From Paracoccus marinaquae (lineage in GTDB: Bacteria; Pseudomonadota; Alphaproteobacteria; Rhodobacterales; Rhodobacteraceae): DNA of 64,000 nt. The stretch is from the NCBI RefSeq assembly GCF_018860165.1, contig NZ_JAHKNG010000011.1, positions 1-64,000 on the forward strand, given 5' to 3'. Below, piece after piece: positions 1 to 8,533 of this stretch (its first letter is position 1; every line of letters begins with the position of its first letter). Both the position numbers and the translations under genes were made by a program. The notes under the pieces were generated by a model that saw only the letters and a list, made by a program, of their open reading frames with translations, had not been told where the DNA came from and made no database searches.

Positions 1-176
1 CCAAACACCACAATTCCCATAGCGCCAAACCGGACCGCGGCTTCGTTCAATCCGGCTTCAATGAGGTCGCGGAACGCGCCAAGACGCCCCCGATCCGCCA
101 CGCGACCTCACAGAACCCTCCAGATTCCCAACTTTGGTGAGTTCTGATTCAAGGTTGCAAACAGAGGAGAGCAACC

Positions 177-545
177 TTGACCCGTCTTGTCCTGAACGAC
201 GCCCAGTGGGCGATCATCGAACCCTATTGCCTGGGCAAGCCGACGGACCCCGGCCAGACCGGGCGCGACCCGCGGCTTTTCGTTGAAGCGGTGCTCTGGA
301 TCGTCCGCACCGGGGCGCAATGGCGGGAACTTCCCGAGGTATTCGGCAAATGGAACTCGGTGTTCAAACGGTTCCGCCGCTGGGTCAAGGCGGATGTGTT
401 CTATCGGATATTCAAGGCACTGTCCTCGGATGCCGACTTTGAGTACACGATGGTCGATGGCTCCATCGTCAAGGTTCACCGCTCGGGACAGGGCGCCAAA
501 GGGGGACTCAAAGCCAGGCCATCGGGCGCTCTCGCGGGGGAGTGA
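177..545 (+). CDS. IS5-family transposase, N-terminal frame (orfA)
   Basis: This 122-residue frame starts at TTG (MTRLVLNDAQWAIIEPY) and carries the N-terminal DUF4096-type domain of IS5/IS427 transposases (GAQWRELPEVFGKWNSVFKR) and the first catalytic aspartate in the TMVDGSIVKVHRSG motif near residue 92. Its last residues (LKARPSGALAGE) do not match the family, whereas the -1 frame from about 503 reads GTQSQAIGRSRGG, the expected family sequence. The run AAAGGGGG at 498-505 is the likely slippage site that joins it to the second frame. The full transposase would be about 250 residues. Confidence 0.82.
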   Translation: MTRLVLNDAQWAIIEPYCLGKPTDPGQTGRDPRLFVEAVLWIVRTGAQWRELPEVFGKWNSVFKRFRRWVKADVFYRIFKALSSDADFEYTMVDGSIVKVHRSGQGAKGGLKARPSGALAGE

Positions 546-928
546 CCACCAAGATCGTCGCGCTGACCGATGCGCTCGGAAACCCCGTCGATTTCAGACT
601 GCTGCCGGGACAGGCGCATGATCTGCGCGGCGTGCCGGACCTGCTCGCCGATCTCGCTGCCGGATATCTTCTGGCAGACCGCGCCTTCGATGCCGATTGG
701 CTGAGATCCGATCTGGCGGAACGCGACATCGTGCCGGTCATTCCGCCGAGATCGAACCGGCGGTTCCCGGCGGAGTTCGACAGGGAAACCTACAAGTGGC
801 GGCACCTCATCGAAAATTTCTTCGGAAAGCTGAAAGAGAACAGAGGCATCGCGATGCGCTCCTGCAAGACCGATCACAGCTTCATCGCGTTCATTGCGCT
901 CGCCGCAACCATCATCCTCACAAAATGA
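542..928 (+). CDS. IS5-family transposase, C-terminal frame (orfB)
   Basis: This frame gives the DDE catalytic core: VTTKIVALTDALGNPV, the second aspartate in LLADRAFDADWL and the glutamate-containing motif NFFGKLKENRGIAMR. The GTG at 542 is the first start codon in the frame, but the reading frame is open and family-like from about position 503. It is therefore probably translated as a -1 frameshift fusion with the upstream frame and not from its own start. It ends with the typical short hydrophobic tail (ALAATIILTK). It looks intact, so the element could be active if both of its ends are present. Confidence 0.82.
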   Translation: MTTKIVALTDALGNPVDFRLLPGQAHDLRGVPDLLADLAAGYLLADRAFDADWLRSDLAERDIVPVIPPRSNRRFPAEFDRETYKWRHLIENFFGKLKENRGIAMRSCKTDHSFIAFIALAATIILTK

Positions 929-1047
929 ACGTCAACAGACCCTAGGGTGCATACAAGAATGTCAAATACGCGTTTCCGCACGAGGTATTTCTCATAGTTA
1001 TCAGCAGAAAAACCATGCGCTTTCCCCAGGCGCGCTGCGCCGAATAG

Positions 1048-1284
1048 CTAGATCGAGGCAGCGTGTGTCAGCTTTCCCGTAAGTGTTTTGGTTGAGTCAT
1101 TGTGGCTTAGCCATTCTTCAAGGTAACGTTCCGCGATATCTTCATGGAGGCGGCCCGCAGATTTGCGCAGTAACTCCTCAGAAAAACTTGGGATAAAGAC
1201 CTTGGCATCCTCGCCAAGAACACGGCCTATGACCGCGACAACCACAACGCCGAACAGCGAGATCAGGTTGAATAGCACGGTCAA
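1048..1284 (-). CDS. small single-pass membrane protein downstream of PadR regulator
   Basis: A 78-residue product starting at TTG, whose start overlaps the TGA stop of the upstream PadR gene (TTGA), with GGAGG about 8 bases before it. The N-terminus is one hydrophobic segment (LFNLISLFGVVVVAVIG, about residues 3-20). A short charged soluble tail follows (SEELLRKSAGRLHEDIAERYLEEWLSHND). The tight overlap suggests translational coupling with the regulator. PadR regulators are often paired with small membrane proteins, but I do not recognise this family and assign no function. The longer frame that extends upstream through the PadR gene is out of register with it and is rejected. Confidence 0.55.
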   Translation of the reverse strand: MTVLFNLISLFGVVVVAVIGRVLGEDAKVFIPSFSEELLRKSAGRLHEDIAERYLEEWLSHNDSTKTLTGKLTHAASI

Positions 1285-1577
1285 GCTGGCAGTCCTCCGG
1301 TAGGAGGCATTTGCAGTGGCGCCAGTTCCCGCGCGGCAGCCGAGGCACCCAAACCCGTAATTCGGTAGAAACGCCGTCGTGGGCGACCCAGGTCTTTGGG
1401 ATCGCCCTCTTCCCATCGGCTACTGACAAGCCCTTCCAGCTCCATTCGGGCGAGCAATGGATAGAGGGTGCCAGAGACGATGCCGAGTTCGCGTGACATA
1501 TCGGCACCGGCATGTTCCCTGTTTGGGTCAGAGGTAAGAAACGCCAGCAATTGGAGAGATTTGTAAGACATCCGCAT
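1281..1577 (-). CDS. PadR-family transcriptional regulator
   Basis: A 98-residue winged-helix protein. The sequence SGTLYPLLARMELEGLVSSR at about residues 34-53 is the recognition-helix signature of the PadR family, followed by a wing strand (RRRFYRITGLG) characteristic of PadR (YxLT/TxxG). At this length it is a PadR_N-type protein with only a short C-terminal helix. It overlaps the small membrane protein gene and the two probably form a bicistronic unit. The gene points away from the ribosomal operon. PadR proteins are usually repressors of adjacent genes; the ligand here cannot be inferred. Confidence 0.8.
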   Translation of the reverse strand: MRMSYKSLQLLAFLTSDPNREHAGADMSRELGIVSGTLYPLLARMELEGLVSSRWEEGDPKDLGRPRRRFYRITGLGASAAARELAPLQMPPTGGLPA

Positions 1578-2104
1578 GGAGACCCTATATCACGAATCTA
1601 CATAGGGGTGAAGCACGAACTCGACCTTGCGGATCAAAGGTTCTTTCACGTCACCGGCATGAGGAGATCCGGGGTCGGCAGCATAGCGCTTCAAGAACGA
1701 TGCTCTATCTTCGTCGGCCTGACCGACCGGCCCCACGCCGCCCCCGGTTCCTGCGCCGCCGTCGAGGTGGCCCGGGGCCGCGCCGCGCATCCTCGCCAGC
1801 GAGAACCTGCGGGCCGCAGACCTCCGGCGGTTCCCTCCCCTCGCGCTCTTTCCAAGTACCTCGGGGGAGTCCGCAAGGACGGGGGCAGCGCCCCCCCTAC
1901 ATCCGCCAGCACAATCCGGCGCGCAACGCACGCAGGCGGTGTACAGCCTGTGCACTCCCGGTGCAGGGGTTGTGCGCCGCCGGAACCAGCAGTTCTTGGG
2001 GCTGTCACAGCCGACCCTTCAGATGGCTGGACGGCCGCAGAAGAACGGCCATGTAGGCAGGTGACGGCATCGGCGCGCGCCCGAAAAACCCCTGAACTGC
2101 GCTC
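1578..2104. other. intergenic region without a convincing gene
   Basis: About 530 bases between the PadR gene and the S10 promoter. Frames on both strands are low-complexity Pro/Arg/Ala translations of GC-rich DNA and resemble no family. The stretch holds an inverted repeat around 1869-1895 and several short palindromes, such as GGCTGTCACAGCC near 2000. I see no rRNA, tRNA, tmRNA or RNase P RNA signature. Confidence 0.5.
1869..1897. repeat. GC-rich double hairpin resembling Rhodobacteraceae intergenic terminator-like repeats
   Basis: Two adjacent inverted repeats occur: GTCC-gcaa-GGAC at 1869-1880, then GGGGGC-agc-GCCCCC at 1881-1895. They are preceded by CTCGGGGGA. Strings of the form 'GCGCTGCCCCCGTC ... 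CTCCCCCGAGGT' are common at gene ends in Rhodobacteraceae, and here the motif reads on the minus strand. This may be the decayed 3' end of a lost gene or a dispersed repeat. The assignment is from memory of the sequence style, not a search. Confidence 0.4.
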
Positions 2105-2134
2105 TTGACGGCTTTCGGGCCATGGCGCTATACG
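2105..2134 (+). promoter_or_regulatory. candidate sigma-70 promoter of the S10 operon
   Basis: TTGACG at 2105-2110 and TATACG at 2129-2134 are separated by 18 bases and lie about 150 bases before the rpsJ start. The leader between them and rpsJ contains an imperfect GC-rich hairpin near 2175-2196, followed by a T-rich stretch. It could act as an attenuator. Promoter activity is inferred from consensus only. Confidence 0.55.
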
Positions 2135-2281
2135 CCACGTCGCACCGGCAGAGATTCCGGTTGCCATTATCAGGGCCGTCCGCTATGGGGGCGGCCTTGC
2201 AGTTTTTATACGGTTCGACGCTGGCTTCGCGTGGTGCGCTGTCAGCCTCTCAACTGGAACTCCCCATCAGAGGGATGACAT

Positions 2282-2590
2282 ATGCAAAGCCAGAATATCC
2301 GTATCCGGCTGAAGGCTTTCGATTACCGCGTGCTGGACGCCAGCACCCAGGAGATCGTCAATACCGCCAAGCGCACCGGCGCGACCGTTCGCGGCCCGAT
2401 CCCGCTGCCGAACAAGATCGAGAAATTCACCGTCCTGCGCGGCCCGCATATCGACAAGAAGTCGCGCGACCAGTGGGAGATCCGCACCCACAAGCGTCTC
2501 TTGGATATCGTCGATCCGACGCCGCAGACCGTTGACGCCCTGATGAAGCTCGACCTCGCCGCCGGCGTGGATGTCGAGATCAAGGTGTAA
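2282..2590 (+). CDS. rpsJ: 30S ribosomal protein S10
   Basis: This 102-residue protein matches the full length of bacterial S10 (also NusE, a transcription antitermination partner of NusB). Recognisable segments are [14 protein letters not shown] at the start, [20 protein letters not shown] in the loop region, and the C-terminal [20 protein letters not shown]. It is the first gene of the S10 operon and is preceded by the purine-rich AGAGGGA. The next gene, rplC, begins 11 bases downstream. Confidence 0.98.
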   Translation: MQSQNIRIRLKAFDYRVLDASTQEIVNTAKRTGATVRGPIPLPNKIEKFTVLRGPHIDKKSRDQWEIRTHKRLLDIVDPTPQTVDALMKLDLAAGVDVEIKV

Positions 2591-2601
2591 GGGGGACGGA
2601 C

Positions 2602-3468
2602 ATGCTGCGTACAGGTGTTATCGCCAAGAAGCTGGGCATGACCCGGCTGTTCCTCGAGGATGGCCGCCAGGTTCCGGTGACCGTCCTGCAACTGGACAAT
2701 CTGCAGGTCGTGGACCAGCGCACGGTTGCGCGTGACGGCTATACCGCCGTTCAGCTTGGCGCCGGCGTTGCCAAGGCCAAGCGCACGACCGCCGCGCTGC
2801 GCGGTCATTTCGCCAAGGCCAATGTCGCGCCCAAGCGCAAGATCGCGGAATTCCGCGTGGCTGAAGAGAACCTGATCAATGTCGGTGAAGAGATCACCGC
2901 TGACCATTATTTCGCCGGTCAGTATGTGGATGTCGCCGGCACCTCGATCGGCAAGGGTTTCGCCGGTGCGATGAAGCGGCACAATTTCGGCGGTCTGCGC
3001 GCCTCGCACGGCGTGTCGATCAGCCACCGCTCGCACGGCTCGACCGGGCAGTGCCAGGACCCCGGCAAGGTGTTCAAGGGCAAGAAGATGGCCGGCCATC
3101 TGGGTGCCGTGCGCATCACCACCCAGAACCTGCAGGTCGTGCGCACCGATGCCGATCGTGGCCTGATCATGGTCAAGGGCTCGGTTCCCGGCTCGAAAGG
3201 CGGCTGGGTCACCATCAAGGACGCCGTCAAGAAGGCGACGCCCGAGAACCTGATCTATCCCGCCGCGCTGAAATCGGCCGCCGAGGAGGCCAAGCGCGTC
3301 GCCGAGGCCGCTGCCGCCGCCGCCGCCGCCGAGGAAGAAGCCGCCCGCAAGGCCGCCGAGGAAGCGGCTGCCGCCGCCGAAGAGGCCGCGCTGAAGGAAG
3401 CCGAGGTCTCGATCGAGGCCGACAAGGCCGCCGAAGGCGATGCCGCGCCCGAAGGAGACAAGGAATGA
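2602..3468 (+). CDS. rplC: 50S ribosomal protein L3 with long Ala/Glu-rich C-terminal extension
   Basis: Residues 1-215 are a standard L3: start [17 protein letters not shown], and the central [19 protein letters not shown] loop that reaches toward the peptidyl transferase centre. The protein is 288 residues against about 210 in most bacteria. The extra roughly 70 residues (from about 217) are almost only Ala, Glu, Lys and Asp, and are predicted to form a long charged helix. The stop overlaps the rplD start (ATGA). The extension could be lineage-specific; its role is unknown. Confidence 0.97.
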   Translation: MLRTGVIAKKLGMTRLFLEDGRQVPVTVLQLDNLQVVDQRTVARDGYTAVQLGAGVAKAKRTTAALRGHFAKANVAPKRKIAEFRVAEENLINVGEEITADHYFAGQYVDVAGTSIGKGFAGAMKRHNFGGLRASHGVSISHRSHGSTGQCQDPGKVFKGKKMAGHLGAVRITTQNLQVVRTDADRGLIMVKGSVPGSKGGWVTIKDAVKKATPENLIYPAALKSAAEEAKRVAEAAAAAAAAEEEAARKAAEEAAAAAEEAALKEAEVSIEADKAAEGDAAPEGDKE

Positions 3469-4085
3469 AACTCGATGTGATCAAGCTGGACTCCGGTAAG
3501 GCCGGGTCCATCGAGCTGGCCGACGAGGTCTTCGGGCTGGAGCCGCGCGGCGACCTGCTGCAGCGCGTCGTCCGCTGGCAGCGGGCCAAGGCGCAGGCCG
3601 GCACCCATTCGGTGCTGACCAAGTCGGAAGTCAGCTATTCGACCAAGAAGATCTATCGCCAGAAGGGCACCGGCGGCGCCCGCCACGGTTCCAAGAAGGC
3701 GCCGACCTTCCGTCACGGTGGCGTCTACAAGGGCCCGACCCCGCGCAGCCATGCCTTCGATCTGCCGAAGAAGGTCCGCGCCCTGGGTCTGAAGCACGCC
3801 CTGTCGGCCAAGGCCAATGCGGGCGAGCTGGTGGTGGTCGAGGATCTGAACCTCGCCGATGCCAAGACCTCGGCCGTCGCCAAGGCCGTGAAGGAAAACG
3901 GCTGGAAGCGCGTGCTGGTGATCGACGGTGCCGAAGTCAACGAGGGCTTCGCCCGCGCCGCGCGCAACATCGAGGGCGTGGATGTCCTGCCGTCGATGGG
4001 CGCCAATGTCTATGACATCCTCAAGCGCGACACGCTGGTGATCACGCGCGCGGGTGTCGAAGCTCTGGAGGCTCGCCTGAAATGA
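3465..4085 (+). CDS. rplD: 50S ribosomal protein L4
   Basis: A 206-residue L4. The conserved loop lining the exit tunnel is visible ([18 protein letters not shown], around residues 60-78), as are [20 protein letters not shown] and the C-terminal [20 protein letters not shown]. The ATG at 3465 overlaps the rplC stop, which points to coupled translation. In enterobacteria L4 autoregulates the S10 operon; no equivalent leader structure can be established here. Confidence 0.97.
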   Translation: MKLDVIKLDSGKAGSIELADEVFGLEPRGDLLQRVVRWQRAKAQAGTHSVLTKSEVSYSTKKIYRQKGTGGARHGSKKAPTFRHGGVYKGPTPRSHAFDLPKKVRALGLKHALSAKANAGELVVVEDLNLADAKTSAVAKAVKENGWKRVLVIDGAEVNEGFARAARNIEGVDVLPSMGANVYDILKRDTLVITRAGVEALEARLK

Positions 4086-4378
4086 GCGCGAAAGCTGAAC
4101 ATTACGACGTGATCGTCAAGCCGATCATCACCGAAAAGGCCACGATGACGTCGGAAAACAACGGCGTCGTCTTCGAGGTCGCCAAGACCGCCAGCAAGCC
4201 GCAGATCAAGAATGCGGTCGAGGCGCTGTTCGGTGTCAAGGTGAAGGCGGTGAATACCACCATCACCAAGGGCAAGCAGAAACGCTTCCGGGGCCAGCTT
4301 GGCCGCCGCAGCGATGTGAAGAAGGCCTATGTGACCCTCGAAGCGGGCAACACTATCGACGTCTCGACGGGACTTTGA
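4082..4378 (+). CDS. rplW: 50S ribosomal protein L23
   Basis: A 98-residue L23 with the typical start region [14 protein letters not shown] and the extended loop [21 protein letters not shown]23 sits at the tunnel exit and docks the signal recognition particle and trigger factor. Its ATG overlaps the rplD stop. A perfect 10-bp hairpin follows in the 95-base gap before rplB. Confidence 0.97.
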   Translation: MSAKAEHYDVIVKPIITEKATMTSENNGVVFEVAKTASKPQIKNAVEALFGVKVKAVNTTITKGKQKRFRGQLGRRSDVKKAYVTLEAGNTIDVSTGL

Positions 4379-4395
4379 TAGACGGCTGCGACTCT

Positions 4396-4420
4396 GCGGC
4401 CCCGGCTCAACCGGGGCCGC
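4396..4420 (+). promoter_or_regulatory. strong GC hairpin between rplW and rplB
   Basis: GCGGCCCCGG (4396-4405), loop CTCAA, CCGGGGCCGC (4411-4420): a perfect 10-bp stem in the largest gap of the upstream half of the operon. The following GATCGTTT has only a short T tract. It may be a partial terminator, an attenuator that sets rplB stoichiometry, or an mRNA processing or stability structure. Confidence 0.55.
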
Positions 4421-4473
4421 GATCGTTTGACTGAAACGGACCAGATCGGTCCAAAGCAACGGAAGACAGAAAG

Positions 4474-5310
4474 ATGGCATTGAAGTCGTATAAACCGACG
4501 ACGCCTGGCCAGCGCGGGCTGGTTCTGATCGACCGTTCGGAGCTTTGGAAAGGTCGCCCGGTCAAGTCCCTCACCGAGGGGCTGACCAAGAAGGGCGGTC
4601 GGAACAACACCGGACGGATCACCATGCGCCGCAAGGGCGGCGGGGCAAAGCGCCTGTATCGCATCGTCGATTTCAAGCGCAGCAAGTTCGACGTGACCGC
4701 GGTGGTCGAGCGGATCGAATACGATCCCAACCGTACCGCCTTCATCGCGCTGATCTCGTATGAGGACGGCGAGCGCGCCTATATCCTGGCGCCGCAGCGT
4801 CTGGCCGTGGGCGACAAGGTGATCGCCGGCGCCAAGGTCGACGTGAAGCCCGGCAACGCCATGCCGTTTTCCGGCATGCCGATCGGCACGATCGTCCACA
4901 ATGTCGAACTGAAGCCCGGCAAGGGCGGCCAGATCGCCCGCTCGGCCGGCACCTATGCCCAGTTCGTCGGCCGCGATGGCGGCTATGCCCAGATCCGCCT
5001 GTCCTCGGGCGAGTTGCGCATGGTCCGTCAGGAATGCATGGCCACCATCGGTGCGGTGTCGAATGCCGATCATTCGAACCAGAACCTCGGCAAGGCCGGT
5101 CGCAACCGGCACAAGGGTATCCGCCCTGCCGTTCGCGGTGTCGCGATGAACCCGATCGACCACCCGCATGGTGGTGGTGAGGGCCGGACCTCGGGCGGCC
5201 GTACGCCGGTCACGCCCTGGGGCAAGGACACCAAGGGCAAGAAGACCCGCAGCAACAAGTCGACCGACAAGTACATCCTGCGGTCGCGTCACCAGAAGAA
5301 GGGACGCTAA
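4474..5310 (+). CDS. rplB: 50S ribosomal protein L2
   Basis: A 278-residue L2 of normal length, starting [15 protein letters not shown]. It contains [20 protein letters not shown] N-terminal motifs and the C-terminal [14 protein letters not shown] segment (around residues 224-237), whose histidine is important for peptidyl transferase activity in other species. It ends SRHQKKGR. The gene lies 3 bases before rpsS. Confidence 0.98.
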   Translation: MALKSYKPTTPGQRGLVLIDRSELWKGRPVKSLTEGLTKKGGRNNTGRITMRRKGGGAKRLYRIVDFKRSKFDVTAVVERIEYDPNRTAFIALISYEDGERAYILAPQRLAVGDKVIAGAKVDVKPGNAMPFSGMPIGTIVHNVELKPGKGGQIARSAGTYAQFVGRDGGYAQIRLSSGELRMVRQECMATIGAVSNADHSNQNLGKAGRNRHKGIRPAVRGVAMNPIDHPHGGGEGRTSGGRTPVTPWGKDTKGKKTRSNKSTDKYILRSRHQKKGR

Positions 5311-5313
5311 TCC

Positions 5314-5592
5314 ATGGCACGTTCTGTTTGGAAGGGCCCCTTTGTTGACGCCTATGTGCTCAAGAAGGCGGAAAAGGCCCGCGAGTCGGGGAAATCCGAC
5401 GTCATCAAGATCTGGTCGCGTCGTTCGACCATCCTGCCGCAATTCGTCGGCCTGACCTTCGGCGTCTATAACGGGCACAAGCATATCCCCGTTTCGGTGT
5501 CGGAAGAGATGATCGGCCAGAAATTCGGTGAATATTCGCCCACCCGGACCTATTACGGTCACGCGGCGGACAAGAAAGCCAAGAGGAAGTAA
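5314..5592 (+). CDS. rpsS: 30S ribosomal protein S19
   Basis: A 92-residue S19 beginning [18 protein letters not shown], with the conserved [19 protein letters not shown] and the C-terminal [19 protein letters not shown]. It binds 16S rRNA in the small-subunit head near S13. Length is normal. It follows rplB by 3 bases and precedes rplV by 5. Confidence 0.98.
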   Translation: MARSVWKGPFVDAYVLKKAEKARESGKSDVIKIWSRRSTILPQFVGLTFGVYNGHKHIPVSVSEEMIGQKFGEYSPTRTYYGHAADKKAKRK

Positions 5593-5597
5593 TCGTC

Positions 5598-5978
5598 ATG
5601 GGTAAGGAACAGAATCCGCGCCGCGTGGCGGAGAACGAGGCGATGGCGAAGACCAAGATGCTTCGTACCTCGCCGCAGAAGCTGAACCTGGTGGCTCAGC
5701 TGATCCGTGGCAAGAAGGTGGATCGCGCGCTGGCCGACCTGACCTTCTCGCACAAGCGCATCGCCGGCGACGTGAAGAAATGCCTTCAGTCGGCCATCGC
5801 GAATGCCGAGAACAACCATGGCCTTGACGTCGACAGCCTGGTCGTCGCCGAAGCCTGGGTCGGCAAGAACCTGGTGATGAAGCGCGGCCGTCCGCGGGCG
5901 CGTGGCCGCTATGGCAAGATCATGAAGCCGTTTTCGGAAATCACCATCAAGGTGCGCCAAGTCGAGGAGCAAGCGTAA
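5598..5978 (+). CDS. rplV: 50S ribosomal protein L22
   Basis: A 126-residue L22 with the standard core [20 protein letters not shown] and the extended beta-hairpin [20 protein letters not shown], which reaches into the exit tunnel and lines the macrolide site. Its stop overlaps the rpsC start (TAATG). Confidence 0.98.
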   Translation: MGKEQNPRRVAENEAMAKTKMLRTSPQKLNLVAQLIRGKKVDRALADLTFSHKRIAGDVKKCLQSAIANAENNHGLDVDSLVVAEAWVGKNLVMKRGRPRARGRYGKIMKPFSEITIKVRQVEEQA

Positions 5979-6688
5979 TGGGTCAGAAAGTCAACCCCAT
6001 CGGGATGCGCCTCCAGGTCAACCGCACCTGGGACAGCCGCTGGTATGCCGATGACAAGGACTATGGCGATCTTCTGCTGGAAGACCTGAAGATCCGGGAC
6101 TTCATCAAGAAGGAAGCCAAGCAGGCCGGCATCAGCCGCGTCATCATCGAGCGTCCGCACAAGAAGTGCCGCGTGACCATTCACGCCGCCCGTCCGGGCG
6201 TCATCATCGGCAAGAAGGGCGCCGATATCGAGGAACTGCGCAAGAAGCTGGCGAACTTCACCAAGAGCGAACTGCACCTGAACATCGTCGAGGTCCGCAA
6301 GCCGGAAGTCGACGCCGCTCTGGTCGCGGAATCGATCGCCCAGCAGCTCGAGCGTCGGGTCTCGTTCCGCCGCGCCATGAAGCGCTCGGTCCAGAACGCG
6401 ATGCGCATGGGTGCCCTCGGCATCCGCGTGAACGTCGCCGGCCGTCTGGGCGGCGCCGAGATCGCGCGGACCGAATGGTATCGCGAGGGCCGTGTGCCGC
6501 TGCACACGCTGCGCGCCGATATCGACTATGCGCTGGCCGAAGCCACGACCCCCTACGGGATCATCGGCATCAAGGTGTGGATCTTCAAGGGCGAGATCAT
6601 GGAACATGATCCGCAGGCCCGCGACCGCCGCGCCGCCGAGGCCCAGGAAGGCCCGGCCCCGCGCGGCCCGCGCCGCGACGCCCGGTAA
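5978..6688 (+). CDS. rpsC: 30S ribosomal protein S3
   Basis: A 236-residue S3. The KH domain is visible ([24 protein letters not shown] loop GKKG). The C-terminal domain contains [20 protein letters not shown] and the [16 protein letters not shown] motif. The last 30 residues are Arg/Pro/Ala-rich, a frequent variable tail. It overlaps the rplV stop by one base. Confidence 0.98.
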   Translation: MGQKVNPIGMRLQVNRTWDSRWYADDKDYGDLLLEDLKIRDFIKKEAKQAGISRVIIERPHKKCRVTIHAARPGVIIGKKGADIEELRKKLANFTKSELHLNIVEVRKPEVDAALVAESIAQQLERRVSFRRAMKRSVQNAMRMGALGIRVNVAGRLGGAEIARTEWYREGRVPLHTLRADIDYALAEATTPYGIIGIKVWIFKGEIMEHDPQARDRRAAEAQEGPAPRGPRRDAR

Positions 6689-6701
6689 GGAGTAGGAAAC
6701 A

Positions 6702-7115
6702 ATGCTGCAACCGAAACGGACGAAGTTCCGCAAACAGCACAAGGGCCGCATCCACGGCCAGGCGAAGGGCGGGTTCGAACTGAACTTCGGCTCCTACGCG
6801 CTGAAGGCCACCGAGCCCGAGCGTGTGACCGCCCGCCAGATCGAAGCGGCCCGCCGCGCGATCACCCGCCACATGAAGCGTCAGGGCCGGGTCTGGATCC
6901 GGATCTTCCCGGACGTGCCGGTTTCCTCGAAGCCGACCGAAGTGCGGATGGGTAAGGGCAAGGGTTCGGTCGATTTCTGGGCCGCCCGCGTCCACCCGGG
7001 CCGGATCATGTTCGAGATCGACGGCGTGTCCGACGAGATCGCCCGCGAGGCGCTGCGTCTGGGCGCGCAGAAACTGCCGGTCCTGACCCGCATCGTCGCG
7101 CGCGAAGACTGGTAA
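6702..7115 (+). CDS. rplP: 50S ribosomal protein L16
   Basis: A 137-residue L16 starting [19 protein letters not shown], with [20 protein letters not shown] and [20 protein letters not shown], the region around the arginine that is hydroxylated by YcfD/RoxA in some bacteria. A 200-base untranslated gap with two hairpins separates it from rpmC, which is unusually long for this operon. Confidence 0.98.
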   Translation: MLQPKRTKFRKQHKGRIHGQAKGGFELNFGSYALKATEPERVTARQIEAARRAITRHMKRQGRVWIRIFPDVPVSSKPTEVRMGKGKGSVDFWAARVHPGRIMFEIDGVSDEIAREALRLGAQKLPVLTRIVAREDW

Positions 7116-7144
7116 GGCGGGGGAAACCCGGCCAACGGAAAGCC

Positions 7145-7200
7145 GCCCCGCCGGGAAACTGGCGGGGCTTGCCCTTTCCGCCCCGTCAGGGGCGAAAGGG
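7145..7200 (+). promoter_or_regulatory. two tandem hairpins in the rplP-rpmC gap
   Basis: The first stem is GCCCCGCC (7145-7152) with GGCGGGGC (7161-7168), loop GGGAAACT. The second is CCCTTTCcGCCCC (7172-7184) with GGGGCGAAAGGG (7189-7200), loop GTCA, with a one-base bulge. Neither is followed by a T run. They sit in the middle of 7116-7315, which has no coding capacity that I can support. Attenuation, RNase processing or a protein-binding site are all possible. Confidence 0.5.
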
Positions 7201-7315
7201 GTTGCCAAAGACGGGGCCGGCCTGTATGGGCAGGCCTTCATCACGAAACTCCACCGGAATCAGGGTGGCCCGGACAGACCGGGGCTCTCCGGTGATGTTG
7301 AAAGGAACAGGCGCC

Positions 7316-7522
7316 ATGGATGCGCAGGAACTGAAATCGAAGACGCCCGACCAGCTGCAAGAGCAGCTTGTCGCGCTGAAGAAGGAGGCGTTCAACCTGC
7401 GCTTCCAGCAGGCCACTGGTCAGCTTGAGAACACCGCCCGGATGCGCGCCGTGCGCCGCGACGTGGCCCGTGTGAAAACCATTCTGAACCAGAAAGCGGC
7501 CGACGCCGCTGCCTCGAACTAA
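7316..7522 (+). CDS. rpmC: 50S ribosomal protein L29
   Basis: A 68-residue L29 with the canonical two-helix pattern ([40 protein letters not shown]). The ATG at 7316 follows AAAGGAA by a normal distance. Upstream in-frame codons back to 7169 give a non-family extension and are rejected. The C-terminus is slightly longer than in E. coli (AAA-rich). Confidence 0.96.
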   Translation: MDAQELKSKTPDQLQEQLVALKKEAFNLRFQQATGQLENTARMRAVRRDVARVKTILNQKAADAAASN

Positions 7523-7534
7523 GGAGCCCGGTCC

Positions 7535-7780
7535 ATGCCCAAACGCATCCTGCAAGGCAAGGTCGTCAGCGACAAGAACGCCCAGACCGTGACCGTCCTG
7601 GTCGAGCGCCGCTTCAAGCATCCGCTGCTGCACAAGACCGTGCGGTCGTCGAAGAAATACCGCGCCCATGACGCGGAGAACCAGTTCAAGGTCGGTGACA
7701 CCGTTCGCATCATCGAATGCGCGCCGATCTCGAAGACGAAGCGCTGGACTGTCCTGACGGATGAAGCCGTCTCGGCATAA
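7535..7780 (+). CDS. rpsQ: 30S ribosomal protein S17
   Basis: An 81-residue S17 (OB fold) beginning [21 protein letters not shown], with [20 protein letters not shown] near the C-terminus, the family signature. The following 79-base gap holds a weak GGCCGG repeat before rplN. Confidence 0.98.
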   Translation: MPKRILQGKVVSDKNAQTVTVLVERRFKHPLLHKTVRSSKKYRAHDAENQFKVGDTVRIIECAPISKTKRWTVLTDEAVSA

Positions 7781-7859
7781 GTCCTTCATTACAGATCAGT
7801 CATTGATCGAAACCCTGGGGCCGGAATAAGGCCGGTCCTCAAAGGTCGGGAGAAACCAA

Positions 7860-8228
7860 ATGATCCAGATGCAGACCAATCTGGATGTTGCTGACAACTC
7901 CGGCGCACGCCGGGTTCAGTGCATCAAGGTCCTGGGTGGTTCGCACCGTCGCTATGCGTCGGTGGGCGACATCATTGTCGTGTCCGTCAAGGAAGCCATT
8001 CCGCGGGGCCGGGTGAAGAAGGGTGACGTCCGCAAGGCCGTCGTCGTTCGCACCGCCAAGGAAGTGAAGCGCGAGGACGGAACCTCGATCCGCTTCGACC
8101 GCAACGCCGCCGTCATCCTGAACAACCAGGGCGAGCCGGTCGGCACCCGTATCTTCGGGCCGGTCGTGCGCGAGCTGCGCGCCAAGAACTTCATGAAGAT
8201 CATCTCGCTTGCCCCGGAGGTGCTGTGA
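7860..8228 (+). CDS. rplN: 50S ribosomal protein L14
   Basis: A 122-residue L14 of standard length: [20 protein letters not shown] at the start, the [18 protein letters not shown] segment, and the end [12 protein letters not shown]14 contacts L19 and 16S rRNA at the subunit interface and is the target of the silencing factor RsfS. Its stop overlaps the rplX start (GTGATG). Confidence 0.98.
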   Translation: MIQMQTNLDVADNSGARRVQCIKVLGGSHRRYASVGDIIVVSVKEAIPRGRVKKGDVRKAVVVRTAKEVKREDGTSIRFDRNAAVILNNQGEPVGTRIFGPVVRELRAKNFMKIISLAPEVL

Positions 8229-8533
8229 TGGCTGCCAAGCTGAAAAAGGGCGACAAGGTCGTCGTGCTGGCCGGCAAGGACAAGGGCCGTCAGGGCGAGA
8301 TTACCGCCGTGTTCCCGAAAGAGAACAAGGCGGTCGTGGACGGCATCAACATCGCCATCCGTCACCAGCGTCAGAGCCAGAACAGCCAGGGCGGCCGCAT
8401 CCCGAAAGCGATGCCGATCGACCTGTCGAACCTCGCGCTGATGGACAAGAACGGCAAAGCGACCCGCGTCGGCTTCCGCGAGGAAGACGGCAAGAAGGTC
8501 CGTTTCGCCAAGACCACGGGAGACGTGATCTGA
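8228..8533 (+). CDS. rplX: 50S ribosomal protein L24
   Basis: A 101-residue L24 with the KOW motif near the start ([20 protein letters not shown]). The ATG at 8228 overlaps the rplN stop; the GTG at 8225 would add one residue and is less likely. Its own stop overlaps the rplE start (TGATG). L24 initiates large-subunit assembly. Confidence 0.97.
   Translation: MAAKLKKGDKVVVLAGKDKGRQGEITAVFPKENKAVVDGINIAIRHQRQSQNSQGGRIPKAMPIDLSNLALMDKNGKATRVGFREEDGKKVRFAKTTGDVI

Larger units (their letters stand above)
120..944 (+). mobile_element. IS5-family (IS427-like) insertion sequence, boundaries approximate
   Basis: The segment holds two overlapping transposase frames as in the IS427 group of the IS5 family. 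The right end is probably near 944, where the sequence AACAGACCCTAG follows the transposase stop. I could not find a good inverted copy of that end upstream of 177. The related string CAGAACCCTC near 110 is in direct, not inverted, orientation. The left boundary is therefore uncertain and the copy may be rearranged. No target duplication was established. Confidence 0.6.

Noticed and set aside
1590..2167. Several overlapping frames before the S10 operon
   Set aside because: They are GC-driven Ala/Arg/Pro sequences without any recognisable motif, and the frames compete on both strands.
1578..2281. Possible structural RNA (tmRNA, RNase P RNA, 6S) in the gap before rpsJ
   Set aside because: None of the conserved sequence blocks of these RNAs could be found on either strand.
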